A DNA stretch of 50,235 nucleotides, from contig NZ_JACJVO010000014.1 of NCBI RefSeq assembly GCF_014212055.1, positions 1 to 50,235 of the forward strand, read 5' to 3'. The stretch comes from Cohnella zeiphila (GTDB lineage Bacteria; Bacillota; Bacilli; Paenibacillales; Paenibacillaceae). The number at the start of each line of letters is the position of its first letter. Within the stretch, counting starts at the first letter, position 1. The notes under the pieces were generated by a model. It was not told the origin of the DNA, did not search any database, and was given only the letters and a program-made list of their open reading frames with translations. Positions 43,522-50,235 of the stretch are shown here, one piece after another. Both the position numbers and the translations under genes were made by a program.

Positions 43522-43908
43522 ATGATCGTCAGAACGTTGGAGGAACGCGCAGGCACCGAATACGACGTAGGGACGGACACTTGGAAAAGCCGCAGATTGC
43601 TGCTGAAGGAGGACGGCGTTGGCTTCTCGCTGCACGATACGGTCATCAAGGCGGGCACCGAGACGCTTATCTGGTATAAGCATCATATCGAAGCGGTGTA
43701 CTGCGTGGAGGGCGAAGGCGAAGTCGAGCTGATCGAGACCGGAGAGAAATTCCGGATCGTGCCCGGAACGATGTACGTGCTGAACGGCCATGAGCGGCAC
43801 TACTTGCGCGGCGGCGCGGTCGATATGCGCGTCGTGTGCGTATTCAATCCGCCCTGCACGGGCCGCGAGGTCCACGACGAGGAAGGTGCTTACGCCACAG
43901 CGGAATAA
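43522..43908 (+). CDS. ectC: L-ectoine synthase EctC
   Basis: Closes the ring to make ectoine. 128 aa, cupin fold: [57 protein letters not shown] (in part) and [16 protein letters not shown] with metal and active-site residues. A GGGGAG site lies 9 bp upstream of the ATG at 43522; the longer open frame is inside ectB. Confidence 0.96.
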   Translation: MIVRTLEERAGTEYDVGTDTWKSRRLLLKEDGVGFSLHDTVIKAGTETLIWYKHHIEAVYCVEGEGEVELIETGEKFRIVPGTMYVLNGHERHYLRGGAVDMRVVCVFNPPCTGREVHDEEGAYATAE

Positions 43909-43953
43909 GGCCCGCCAGCATTCAAACATGATATCGGGAAGGGGATACGAACG

Positions 43954-44841
43954 ATGACTGCCAACCTGAACGTGAAAACCGACGTATATCCGACGCGCCA
44001 ATCGGATCGGCCGGAGTGGATCGAGAGAGCCGACCCGGTCGTGTATGACCACAAGTTGAAACAGGACGTGGTCGGAACGGAGCAGCTTGCTTTTTATGAG
44101 GAGAACGGCTATCTGTTCTTCGACGCCTTCTTCAAGCCGGAAGAAGTGGCGGCTCTTCGTTCGGAGCTCAGGCGCGTGCTGGAAGAAAGCAGGGGCTCCA
44201 CTCGTCCCGAAGTCATCCGGGAGCCCGGCGGCGAAGAAGTCCGTTCGGTGTTCGCGGTTCATCGGGACAACGAGGTCTTCCGAGAGCTGTCGCTTCATCC
44301 GCGGCTCCAGGCGGTCGTCTGCCAGCTGCTCGGCGGCTCGGTATACGTCCATCAATCGCGCATCAACTTCAAGCCCGGCTTCACGGGGAAGGAATTCTAC
44401 TGGCATTCGGACTTCGAGACGTGGCATGCCGAAGATGGAATGCCGCGCATGCGGGCGCTCAGCGTCTCGATCGCGCTCGAAGACAATACGCCGTACAACG
44501 GCTCGCTGATGGTCGTGCCGGGCTCCCATCGCATCTTTGTCAGCTGCGTGGGCCGGACGCCCGACGATCATTATAAAAATTCGCTGCGCAAGCAGGAGTA
44601 CGGCGTCCCCGATCAAGACAGCCTGACGAAGCTGGTGGAGCAGGGAGGCCTGACGATGCCCGTCGGCAAAGCGGGTTCGATGCTTCTGTTCGACTGCAAT
44701 CTGATGCACGGCTCCGCCAGCAACATTACGCCGCATCCGCGCAGCAACGTGTTCTGCGTGTTCAACAGCGTGGAGAACCGGCTGGAGAAGCCGTTCTCCG
44801 CCGCCAAGCCGCGGCCGGAATTCATCGCATCGCGAGCTTGA
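43954..44841 (+). CDS. ectD: Ectoine hydroxylase EctD
   Basis: A 2-oxoglutarate- and Fe(II)-dependent dioxygenase that makes 5-hydroxyectoine. 295 aa. The signature FYWHSDFETWHAEDGMPRMR carries iron ligands His151 and Asp153; the third is His252 in LMHGSASN. RSVFAVHRDN and INFKPGF are also typical. It ends the operon, so the cell can store both solutes. GGGAAGGGG precedes the ATG. No terminator was seen directly after it. Confidence 0.96.
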   Translation: MTANLNVKTDVYPTRQSDRPEWIERADPVVYDHKLKQDVVGTEQLAFYEENGYLFFDAFFKPEEVAALRSELRRVLEESRGSTRPEVIREPGGEEVRSVFAVHRDNEVFRELSLHPRLQAVVCQLLGGSVYVHQSRINFKPGFTGKEFYWHSDFETWHAEDGMPRMRALSVSIALEDNTPYNGSLMVVPGSHRIFVSCVGRTPDDHYKNSLRKQEYGVPDQDSLTKLVEQGGLTMPVGKAGSMLLFDCNLMHGSASNITPHPRSNVFCVFNSVENRLEKPFSAAKPRPEFIASRA

Positions 44842-44944
44842 AGCGGGGAATCTCCAATTCATTTCCATTCCAGGTGGCGGGCCGTCCCGATTTGGTCTAG
44901 AATAGAGGAGATGCACCAAATCATTCAAGGAGGCGGCACGAGAG

Positions 44945-45886
44945 ATGCTGAATCCCATTGCCTTATCGATCGGATCTCTTCAGATTCATTGGTATGGCAT
45001 CATTATCGCCTGCGGGGCGTTGCTCGGATTGACGATCGCGGTCATCGAGGGGAAGCGCTTCGGCATTCCGCAAGAGTTTTTCTTCGATCTGCTCCTGGTC
45101 GGCCTGCCTTCCGCATTGGTCGCGGCCCGGCTGTATTACGTTGCGTTCGAATGGGACCAATACCGCAATAACCCGATCGAGATCATCAAGATCTGGCACG
45201 GCGGCATCGCCATATACGGCGCGCTGATCGGAGCCGTTATCGCCGCCATATTTTACACGAGACGCAAGGGCTATTCGTTCCTGCGAATTGCCGATATATG
45301 CGCGCCCAGCCTGCTCGTCGGCCAGCTGATCGGGCGCTGGGGCAACTTCATGAACCAGGAAGCGCACGGCGGACCGGTGAGCGAGGATTTCCTCCGGCAT
45401 ACGCTTCATCTGCCCAACTTTATCGTGGACCAGATGTATATTGAAGGAACGTATTATCACCCGACCTTCCTGTACGAATCGATGTGGAGCCTGCTGGGCT
45501 TCATCGTGCTGCTGTTCCTGCGCCGGGCCAAGTTCCTCAAAGCCGGGGAACTGTTCATGGGCTATTTCATCTGGTATTCGGTCGGCCGCTTCTACGTGGA
45601 AGGCGTCCGGACGGACAGCCTCGTATTCGCGGGTCCGGATTGGCTCGCTTCGACGCTGAAGGCGCTGTGGTCGCCGATGTCTTCGTTCGGCTGGGGAGCG
45701 ATGGAGGCGGGCAAGAACATCCGCATTTCACAGCTGCTCGCCGTCTGCATCATCATCGCCGCCGTGGCGATCATTATCATTCGCCGCAGAAAGGCGGACT
45801 CGATTCCGTATTACTCCGACCCGATCGAATCGAGCAAGCCCCATTCCGGCGGTACGGCCGTCTCGGATTCTCCCGAGCAAGCGTAA
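44945..45886 (+). CDS. lgt: Prolipoprotein diacylglyceryl transferase
   Basis: Adds diacylglycerol to the lipobox cysteine of exported lipoproteins, of which this window encodes several. 313 aa with about seven membrane segments. Conserved motifs are SLQIHWYGIII, WHGGIAIYGALIGA near residue 86, LIGRWGNFMNQEAHGG (the Lgt signature) and YHPTFLYES. The last ~40 residues after the final helix are a variable polar tail. AAGGAGG precedes the ATG. Confidence 0.96.
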   Translation: MLNPIALSIGSLQIHWYGIIIACGALLGLTIAVIEGKRFGIPQEFFFDLLLVGLPSALVAARLYYVAFEWDQYRNNPIEIIKIWHGGIAIYGALIGAVIAAIFYTRRKGYSFLRIADICAPSLLVGQLIGRWGNFMNQEAHGGPVSEDFLRHTLHLPNFIVDQMYIEGTYYHPTFLYESMWSLLGFIVLLFLRRAKFLKAGELFMGYFIWYSVGRFYVEGVRTDSLVFAGPDWLASTLKALWSPMSSFGWGAMEAGKNIRISQLLAVCIIIAAVAIIIIRRRKADSIPYYSDPIESSKPHSGGTAVSDSPEQA

Positions 45887-46002
45887 GCTTTCGCAGGGCA
45901 GGAGCGCCTTCGGGTGCTCCGGACTGCTGAGCCATTCTCGGCAGTCTTCTTTCCTTGCCGTCATGACTTCCGACTCATGCGCGGTCCGCCGCGATCATGG
46001 AC

Positions 46003-46027
46003 GAACACCTTAGGGTGTTCTTTTTTT
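46003..46027 (+). terminator. Terminator after lgt
   Basis: GAACACC (46003-46009) pairs with GGTGTTC (46014-46020) around TTAG, followed by seven Ts. A weaker GACTGC/GCAGTC hairpin with a pyrimidine tail lies about 80 bp earlier. Confidence 0.88.
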
Positions 46028-46046
46028 GTTTCAAATCGGACGTGAT

Positions 46047-46100
46047 TTTACATCCCGTTGACATTCCGCAAACACGGCTTTAAACATCGGAGAGTATGAT
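46047..46100 (+). promoter_or_regulatory. PhoP box and promoter of pstS
   Basis: Four 6-bp repeats at exactly 11-bp intervals: TTTACA (46047), TTGACA (46058), CAAACA (46069), TTAAAC (46080). They resemble the TT(A/C/T)ACA direct repeats bound by PhoP. TATGAT (46095-46100) is the -10; no -35 is needed because the boxes sit at about -27 to -60. Expression under phosphate starvation is inferred. Confidence 0.7.
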
Positions 46101-46173
46101 CGGTTTGTGGGATGAACCTGCCATCCGCACCTCGATACAAATAGCAGGCAATCATGAAAGGGGAAACCATTCT

Positions 46174-47163
46174 GTGAAGAAATCGATCGTTCTGCTCATG
46201 ACCTTCGTCCTTGCCCTGGCTCTTGCCGCCTGCGGCAGCAGCAACAACGGCAATAACGGCAGCAATGCCTCCAGCCCGTCCGATAGCTCCGCAAGCCCGT
46301 CGGCATCGGCTCCGGCTTCGGATTCTCCTAGCCCGTCCGAATCTTCGTCCGAGCCTGTGAGCGGCAAGGTGCTGGCCGTTGGCTCCACGGCGCTGCAACC
46401 GCTCGTGGATCAAGCATCGCAGAAGTTCATGGCAGACAGCAAATACAGCGGCGTGACCGTCACCGTGCAAGGCGGCGGCAGCGGCACCGGCTTGTCCCAA
46501 GTATCGGACGGCCAAGCCCAAATCGGCAACTCGGATATTTTCGCCGAAGAGAAATTCGTAGACGCCGACGCTCCCAAAGCGAAGGAACTGGTCGACCATC
46601 AAGTAGCCGTCGTAGCGATGGCAGCCGTCACGAACAAGGATGTCGGCATCGACAACCTGACGAAGGACCAACTGGTCAGCATCTTCACCGGTAAAGTGAC
46701 GAACTGGAAAGACGTCGGCGGCAAAGACGAGAAGATCGTCCTGGTCAACCGGCCGAGCAGCTCCGGAACGCGCGCAACGTTCGATAAGTATGCATTGGGC
46801 ACGAAGTCGCAAGACCTCGCCGGTTCCATTCAAGAAGATGCATCCGGTACGGTTAAGAAGCTCGTCTCCGAGACTCCGGGCGCGATCGGCTACCTGGCTC
46901 TCTCTTACCTGGACGACTCGATTACGGTTCTGAAGTACGAAGGCGTCGAAGCCAATTCCGACAACGTCATCTCCGGCAAGTATCCGGTTTGGGCTTACGA
47001 GCATATGTACACCAAGGGCCAGCCGGACGCCGCGACTCAAGCGTTCCTCGACTACATGGTGAGCGACGAGATCCAGAACAACGACGTCACCGAGCTGGGC
47101 TACATCCCGACGACCAAGATGCAGGTCGCGCGCGACGCCGCCGGCAACGTAACGAACAAGTAA
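46174..47163 (+). CDS. pstS: Phosphate-binding lipoprotein PstS
   Basis: Binds phosphate outside the cell for the PstSCAB importer. 329 aa from a GTG start; signal ends LALAACGS with the lipid cysteine at 20, followed by a ~40-residue Ser/Pro/Ala linker. The mature protein has GSTALQPLVDQAS, VQGGGSGTGLSQV and RPSSSGTRATFDKYAL, typical phosphate-contact loops. No pstC, pstA or pstB follows; alanine dehydrogenase is next. AAAGGGG precedes the GTG. Confidence 0.93.
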   Translation: MKKSIVLLMTFVLALALAACGSSNNGNNGSNASSPSDSSASPSASAPASDSPSPSESSSEPVSGKVLAVGSTALQPLVDQASQKFMADSKYSGVTVTVQGGGSGTGLSQVSDGQAQIGNSDIFAEEKFVDADAPKAKELVDHQVAVVAMAAVTNKDVGIDNLTKDQLVSIFTGKVTNWKDVGGKDEKIVLVNRPSSSGTRATFDKYALGTKSQDLAGSIQEDASGTVKKLVSETPGAIGYLALSYLDDSITVLKYEGVEANSDNVISGKYPVWAYEHMYTKGQPDAATQAFLDYMVSDEIQNNDVTELGYIPTTKMQVARDAAGNVTNK

Positions 47164-47187
47164 TCGCAAGGATACCGTGAATCACCG

Positions 47188-47221
47188 GCCGCCCTCCGAT
47201 TCCAGGAGGGCGGCTTTCTTT
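47188..47221 (+). terminator. Terminator after pstS
   Basis: GCCGCCCTCC (47188-47197) and GGAGGGCGGC (47205-47214) make a 10-bp perfect stem followed by TTTCTTT. Confidence 0.9.
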
Positions 47222-47334
47222 ACCATTAGAGAAAGGATAAGTTTCGGCGCCGGGATCCGGGAAGACTAATCGCGCGAAGGGTCGAAGTCATAGGATAAAG
47301 AAGGTTCCGATCGCGAAACGAGGAGTGTGCGACC

Positions 47335-48441
47335 ATGATCATCGGAGTGCCGAAGGAGATCAAGAACGGGGAGAACCGCGTGGCGATGACGCCGGCGAAT
47401 GCGAAGGCGCTGATGGACGAAGGCCATGAGATCCGAGTGGAGCGCGGGGCGGGGGAAGGAAGCGGGTTCTCCGACGAAGAATACAAAGCGGCCGGCGCTC
47501 TGCCGGCAACGGCGGAGGAGGCTTGGGCCGCGGACTTGGTGATGAAGGTGAAGGAGCCTCAGCCGTCCGAGTTCGGCTACTTCCGTCCGGGGCTGCTGCT
47601 GTTCACCTATCTTCATCTCGCGGCCGCGCCGGAGCTGACGGCGGCGCTCGTGGCGAGCCAGGTAACCGGCATCGCCTACGAGACGATCAAGGAAGGGCGC
47701 AGCCTGCCGCTTCTCACGCCGATGAGCGAGATCGCCGGCCGGATGTCGGCCCAGATCGGGGCGCAGTTCCTGGAGAAAGCATACGGAGGCCGCGGCATCC
47801 TGCTCTCGGGCGTGCCGGGCGTAAGCAAAGGCAAGGTGACGATTATCGGCGGCGGAATCGTCGGGACGAACGCCGCCAAGATCGCGCTGGGGCTTGGCGC
47901 CGAGGTGACGATTCTCGACCTGAACGCGGAACGGCTGCGGGAGCTGGACGATCTGTTCCGCGGAACGGTCTCGACGCTGATGTCGAACCCTCATCACATC
48001 GAAGAGAGCGTCGCGGCGGCCGACTTGTTGATCGGAGCCGTCCTCATTCCCGGGGCCAAAGCTCCCCATCTGGTGTCGGAGAAGATGGTCGCTTCCATGA
48101 AGCCGGGTACGGTTATCGTCGACGTGGCCGTCGACCAGGGCGGGATCGTGGAGACGATCGACCGGGTTACGACGCACGAGAAGCCGGTGTACGTGAAGCA
48201 CGGCGTCCTGCACTACGCGGTGGCGAACATTCCGGGCGCGGTGCCGCGCACCGCGACGCTCGCCCTGACCAACGCGACGATGCCGTACGCGCACCGGATC
48301 GCGCGGCTCGGCCTGCGGGACGCGGTGGCGCGAATTCCGGCGCTGCTCGGCGGAATCAATACGCTCGCGGGACGGGTGACGCACGAGGCGGTCGCCCGGG
48401 ACTTGGGCTACGAATACGCGTTCGCCGGGGAGTGGCTGTAG
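47335..48441 (+). CDS. ald: Alanine dehydrogenase
   Basis: Reversible NAD-dependent conversion of alanine to pyruvate and ammonia, used in sporulation energy supply in Bacillus. 368 aa. N terminus [20 protein letters not shown]; substrate/catalytic segments MKVKEP and [12 protein letters not shown] motif [20 protein letters not shown]-terminal [12 protein letters not shown] and [28 protein letters not shown] precedes the ATG. A terminator follows. Confidence 0.96.
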   Translation: MIIGVPKEIKNGENRVAMTPANAKALMDEGHEIRVERGAGEGSGFSDEEYKAAGALPATAEEAWAADLVMKVKEPQPSEFGYFRPGLLLFTYLHLAAAPELTAALVASQVTGIAYETIKEGRSLPLLTPMSEIAGRMSAQIGAQFLEKAYGGRGILLSGVPGVSKGKVTIIGGGIVGTNAAKIALGLGAEVTILDLNAERLRELDDLFRGTVSTLMSNPHHIEESVAAADLLIGAVLIPGAKAPHLVSEKMVASMKPGTVIVDVAVDQGGIVETIDRVTTHEKPVYVKHGVLHYAVANIPGAVPRTATLALTNATMPYAHRIARLGLRDAVARIPALLGGINTLAGRVTHEAVARDLGYEYAFAGEWL

Positions 48442-48472
48442 ACCGATCCGTTGCCCGAATCCGCGCCGAATC

Positions 48473-48505
48473 GCCGCTTCGCGGGACGCAGCGAGGCGGC
48501 TTTTT
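48473..48505 (+). terminator. Terminator after ald
   Basis: GCCGCTTCGC (48473-48482) pairs with GCGAGGCGGC (48491-48500), one mismatch, followed by five Ts. Confidence 0.8.
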
Positions 48506-48534
48506 GCCTCCTTTGAGAACGTCAGAAATGTCAA

Positions 48535-48563
48535 TTGGAGGATGGCGGCCGATCGGTTACAAT
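48535..48563 (+). promoter_or_regulatory. Promoter of the second solute-binding protein gene
   Basis: -35 TTGGAG (48535-48540), 17-bp spacer, -10 TACAAT (48558-48563), about 40 bp before the start codon. Confidence 0.6.
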
Positions 48564-48603
48564 AAACACAGCGCATAGGCAAGCTCTCGGAGGGGGAAAG
48601 CGA

Positions 48604-50187
48604 TTGAACGTCCACCGGCAACTCCGATCTTCGGCTTTGACGTTGTTGATTGCCGCCGCGGCCCTGACCGGGTGCGACCAGGCCCGGCAGCTTGCGCCCG
48701 AGAATGGCGTCCCGGCCGGGAGAAACGACGGCGAGCCCGTTCTGCTTGTGGCGAACCAGAACAAATACGCTCCCGATACCGTTCCGAATCTGTTTATCGA
48801 CGAAGTGGAGAAGCGGTTCGGCATGAAGTGGAATTACGTGTCCGTTCCGCTGTCGGCCGGCATCGAGAAGTTCAAGATCATGTTCGCATCGGGCAACGTC
48901 CCAGACATGGTGCAGACGATCAACAATTTTCCGGCGATCCGCCGCTGGGCGGAAGCGGGCTACCTGCTCCCGATCGGCGATTACATCGGCGAGCTTCCGA
49001 ATTACCGCAAGCTGTTCAGCGACGAGGAGTGGCAGGAGGTTCTTGACTTCGCCTCCATCGACGGCAAGCTTTATTTCCTTCCTTCCAAGATCGACGTGCA
49101 GGACCCGATGGCGTGGCTGTACCGCAAGGACGCCTTCGAGCAGGCCGGGATCGACGGATTCCCGCAGACCACGGAGCAATTATACGAAGCCTTGAAAAAA
49201 TTGAAAGCGTTTTACCCGATGTTCGAAGGAATCGGCGTCCGGGGAGGTCCGAACGACACCGGCATCAAGGCGCTGCTTCTCGGCTTCCAGCATGCGTTCC
49301 GGCTGCCGACCGATCTCGGCGGCGCCGACGGCTGGAACGGCTTCTGGAACGATCCGGACGAAGGAGGCCGCGTCGTATTCGGACCCGCGAGCGAAAAGCA
49401 GAGAGATATGCTCGTCTACCTGGCCAAGCTTTACCGCGAAGGTCTGATCGATCGGGGATTCGCTGCCTTGTCGGAAGAGCAGTGGGCGGCGAAGCGGCGG
49501 GACGGACGCGACTTGATCGACTTCCAATGGGTCAGCCAGCTGCCGGGACTGAATCGCGTAGTCGCCGCGGGCGGAAGCTGGGATTATTCCCGTTGGCATT
49601 TGCAGGCCTACGACAAGCCCGGCCTGGAATTCCGTCCGGTCCCGTTCGGTCTGTACGGTCCCGTGTTCGGCAGTCAGCTGGCGGGCGAGGACGACAAGCG
49701 GGAGCGGCTGCTCTCCTATATCGACTGGGCGGCGACCGACGAAGGAAGCCTGTTCCATATGATGGGCTTGGAGAACGTGACCTACGTAAAAGACGAAGAC
49801 GGAAGCGGAATCCGGTACAAGGAAGGCTACGATCGGCAGAAAGTCGCCAAGCAGTATGGCTTCGACTGGTTTCTGACGAAGGCCGGGGGCCTGACGCTGC
49901 AGGACGATACAATCGCCGTCAGCCGGGAAGCCTACGGCGTTTACTCCGGGCTGCCGGCGGTCCGGCCGCGGGCGATTCCGTTCACCGAGGAAGAGTGGAA
50001 CACCGTCACGACGGCGATGGACCGCGTGAACGAGGCCGTATACCGGTTCGCGACCCGGGCGGTTATGGGGCTGGCGAACGCGGGGGACGACGAGGAGTGG
50101 AACCGCTATTTGCAATCGCTCGACCAGGCCGGGCTGCAGGACGTACTGGCCATCTACCGCCAATATTGGGGCGAGCAGGGGTCTTGA
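48604..50187 (+). CDS. Extracellular solute-binding lipoprotein (LplA-like)
   Basis: A 527-aa binding protein of a carbohydrate-type ABC importer. The signal peptide ends in AALTGC, so it is a lipoprotein. Start is TTG at 48604 with GGAGGGGG 7 bp upstream. Features are KFKIMFASGNVPDMVQ, a tryptophan/aspartate-rich core (DPMAWLYRKDAFEQAG) and a C-terminal YRQYWGEQGS. LplA-like proteins bind oligosaccharides, and some act in signalling. The next gene begins within 15 bp, implying an operon. The substrate is not known. Confidence 0.88.
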   Translation: MNVHRQLRSSALTLLIAAAALTGCDQARQLAPENGVPAGRNDGEPVLLVANQNKYAPDTVPNLFIDEVEKRFGMKWNYVSVPLSAGIEKFKIMFASGNVPDMVQTINNFPAIRRWAEAGYLLPIGDYIGELPNYRKLFSDEEWQEVLDFASIDGKLYFLPSKIDVQDPMAWLYRKDAFEQAGIDGFPQTTEQLYEALKKLKAFYPMFEGIGVRGGPNDTGIKALLLGFQHAFRLPTDLGGADGWNGFWNDPDEGGRVVFGPASEKQRDMLVYLAKLYREGLIDRGFAALSEEQWAAKRRDGRDLIDFQWVSQLPGLNRVVAAGGSWDYSRWHLQAYDKPGLEFRPVPFGLYGPVFGSQLAGEDDKRERLLSYIDWAATDEGSLFHMMGLENVTYVKDEDGSGIRYKEGYDRQKVAKQYGFDWFLTKAGGLTLQDDTIAVSREAYGVYSGLPAVRPRAIPFTEEEWNTVTTAMDRVNEAVYRFATRAVMGLANAGDDEEWNRYLQSLDQAGLQDVLAIYRQYWGEQGS

Positions 50188-50201
50188 GGGGGACGGATCG
50201 A

Positions 50202-50235
50202 ATGGGGAAAAAGGGGACGGTCGAGAGTCGGAGGG
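50202..50235 (+). CDS. Start of next gene (partial, unknown)
   Basis: ATG at 50202 with GGGGGACGG upstream, reading MGKKGTVESRR to the window edge. Too short to identify. In related operons a two-component sensor or a permease often follows. Confidence 0.4.
   Translation, partial: MGKKGTVESRR

Overview
This window looks like the replication-origin region of a spore-forming member of the Bacillales, most likely Paenibacillaceae (Paenibacillus/Cohnella-like). That placement is inferred. It rests on the Bacillus-type order around dnaA, on sporulation and Firmicute families (YheC/YheD, YyaC, RemB, YjzC, DUF951, Noc next to Soj/Spo0J), and on a fairly GC-rich, AGGAGG-rich sequence. No database search was run.

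Region 1 (1-12.5 kb) is the origin. On the minus strand, reading away from oriC, are dnaA, dnaN, yaaA, recF, remB, gyrB, gyrA, an HD-GYP gene and the 5' end of a 16S rRNA gene with its promoter. A plus-strand YheC/YheD-like ATP-grasp gene sits between gyrB and gyrA. DnaA boxes lie on both sides of dnaA. The dnaA-dnaN gap has a DnaA box, a GC-rich spacer, DnaA-trio-like triplets and an AT-rich patch.

Region 2 (11.7-25.3 kb) runs rightward: rpmH, rnpA, yidC, jag, mnmE, mnmG, rsmG, noc, soj, spo0J, with three exact parS sites (one inside spo0J). Then come a cysteine-desulfurase-like enzyme, DUF4446, yyaC (opposite strand), DUF3343, an MscS channel and DUF951.

Region 3 (25.3-31.2 kb, minus strand) is a LacI-controlled carbohydrate operon: lacI, binding lipoprotein, two permeases and a PHP-family metallohydrolase. 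Two LacI-type operators lie upstream and no ATPase gene is present.

Region 4 (31.3-38.2 kb) is mixed. A tRNA-Ser(CGA) is followed by tandem structured repeats of about 192 bp that copy the tRNA 3' tail and its terminator. A divergent SDR/MerR pair has two promoters, each with a 19-bp spacer. Next are a YjzC-like gene and the rpsF-ssb-rpsR operon. A TetR/SDR pair with its own operators lies between two near-identical copies of the rpsR 3' end, which looks like a roughly 2.1-kb insertion that displaced the operon's terminator. Two small unknown genes follow.

Region 5 (38.2-50.2 kb) is compatible-solute and envelope functions. An unbroken ehuBCDA-ectABCD cluster joins ectoine/hydroxyectoine uptake to ectoine synthesis and hydroxylation. 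It is followed by lgt, pstS with a four-repeat PhoP box, alanine dehydrogenase, and a second solute-binding lipoprotein whose operon runs off the window.
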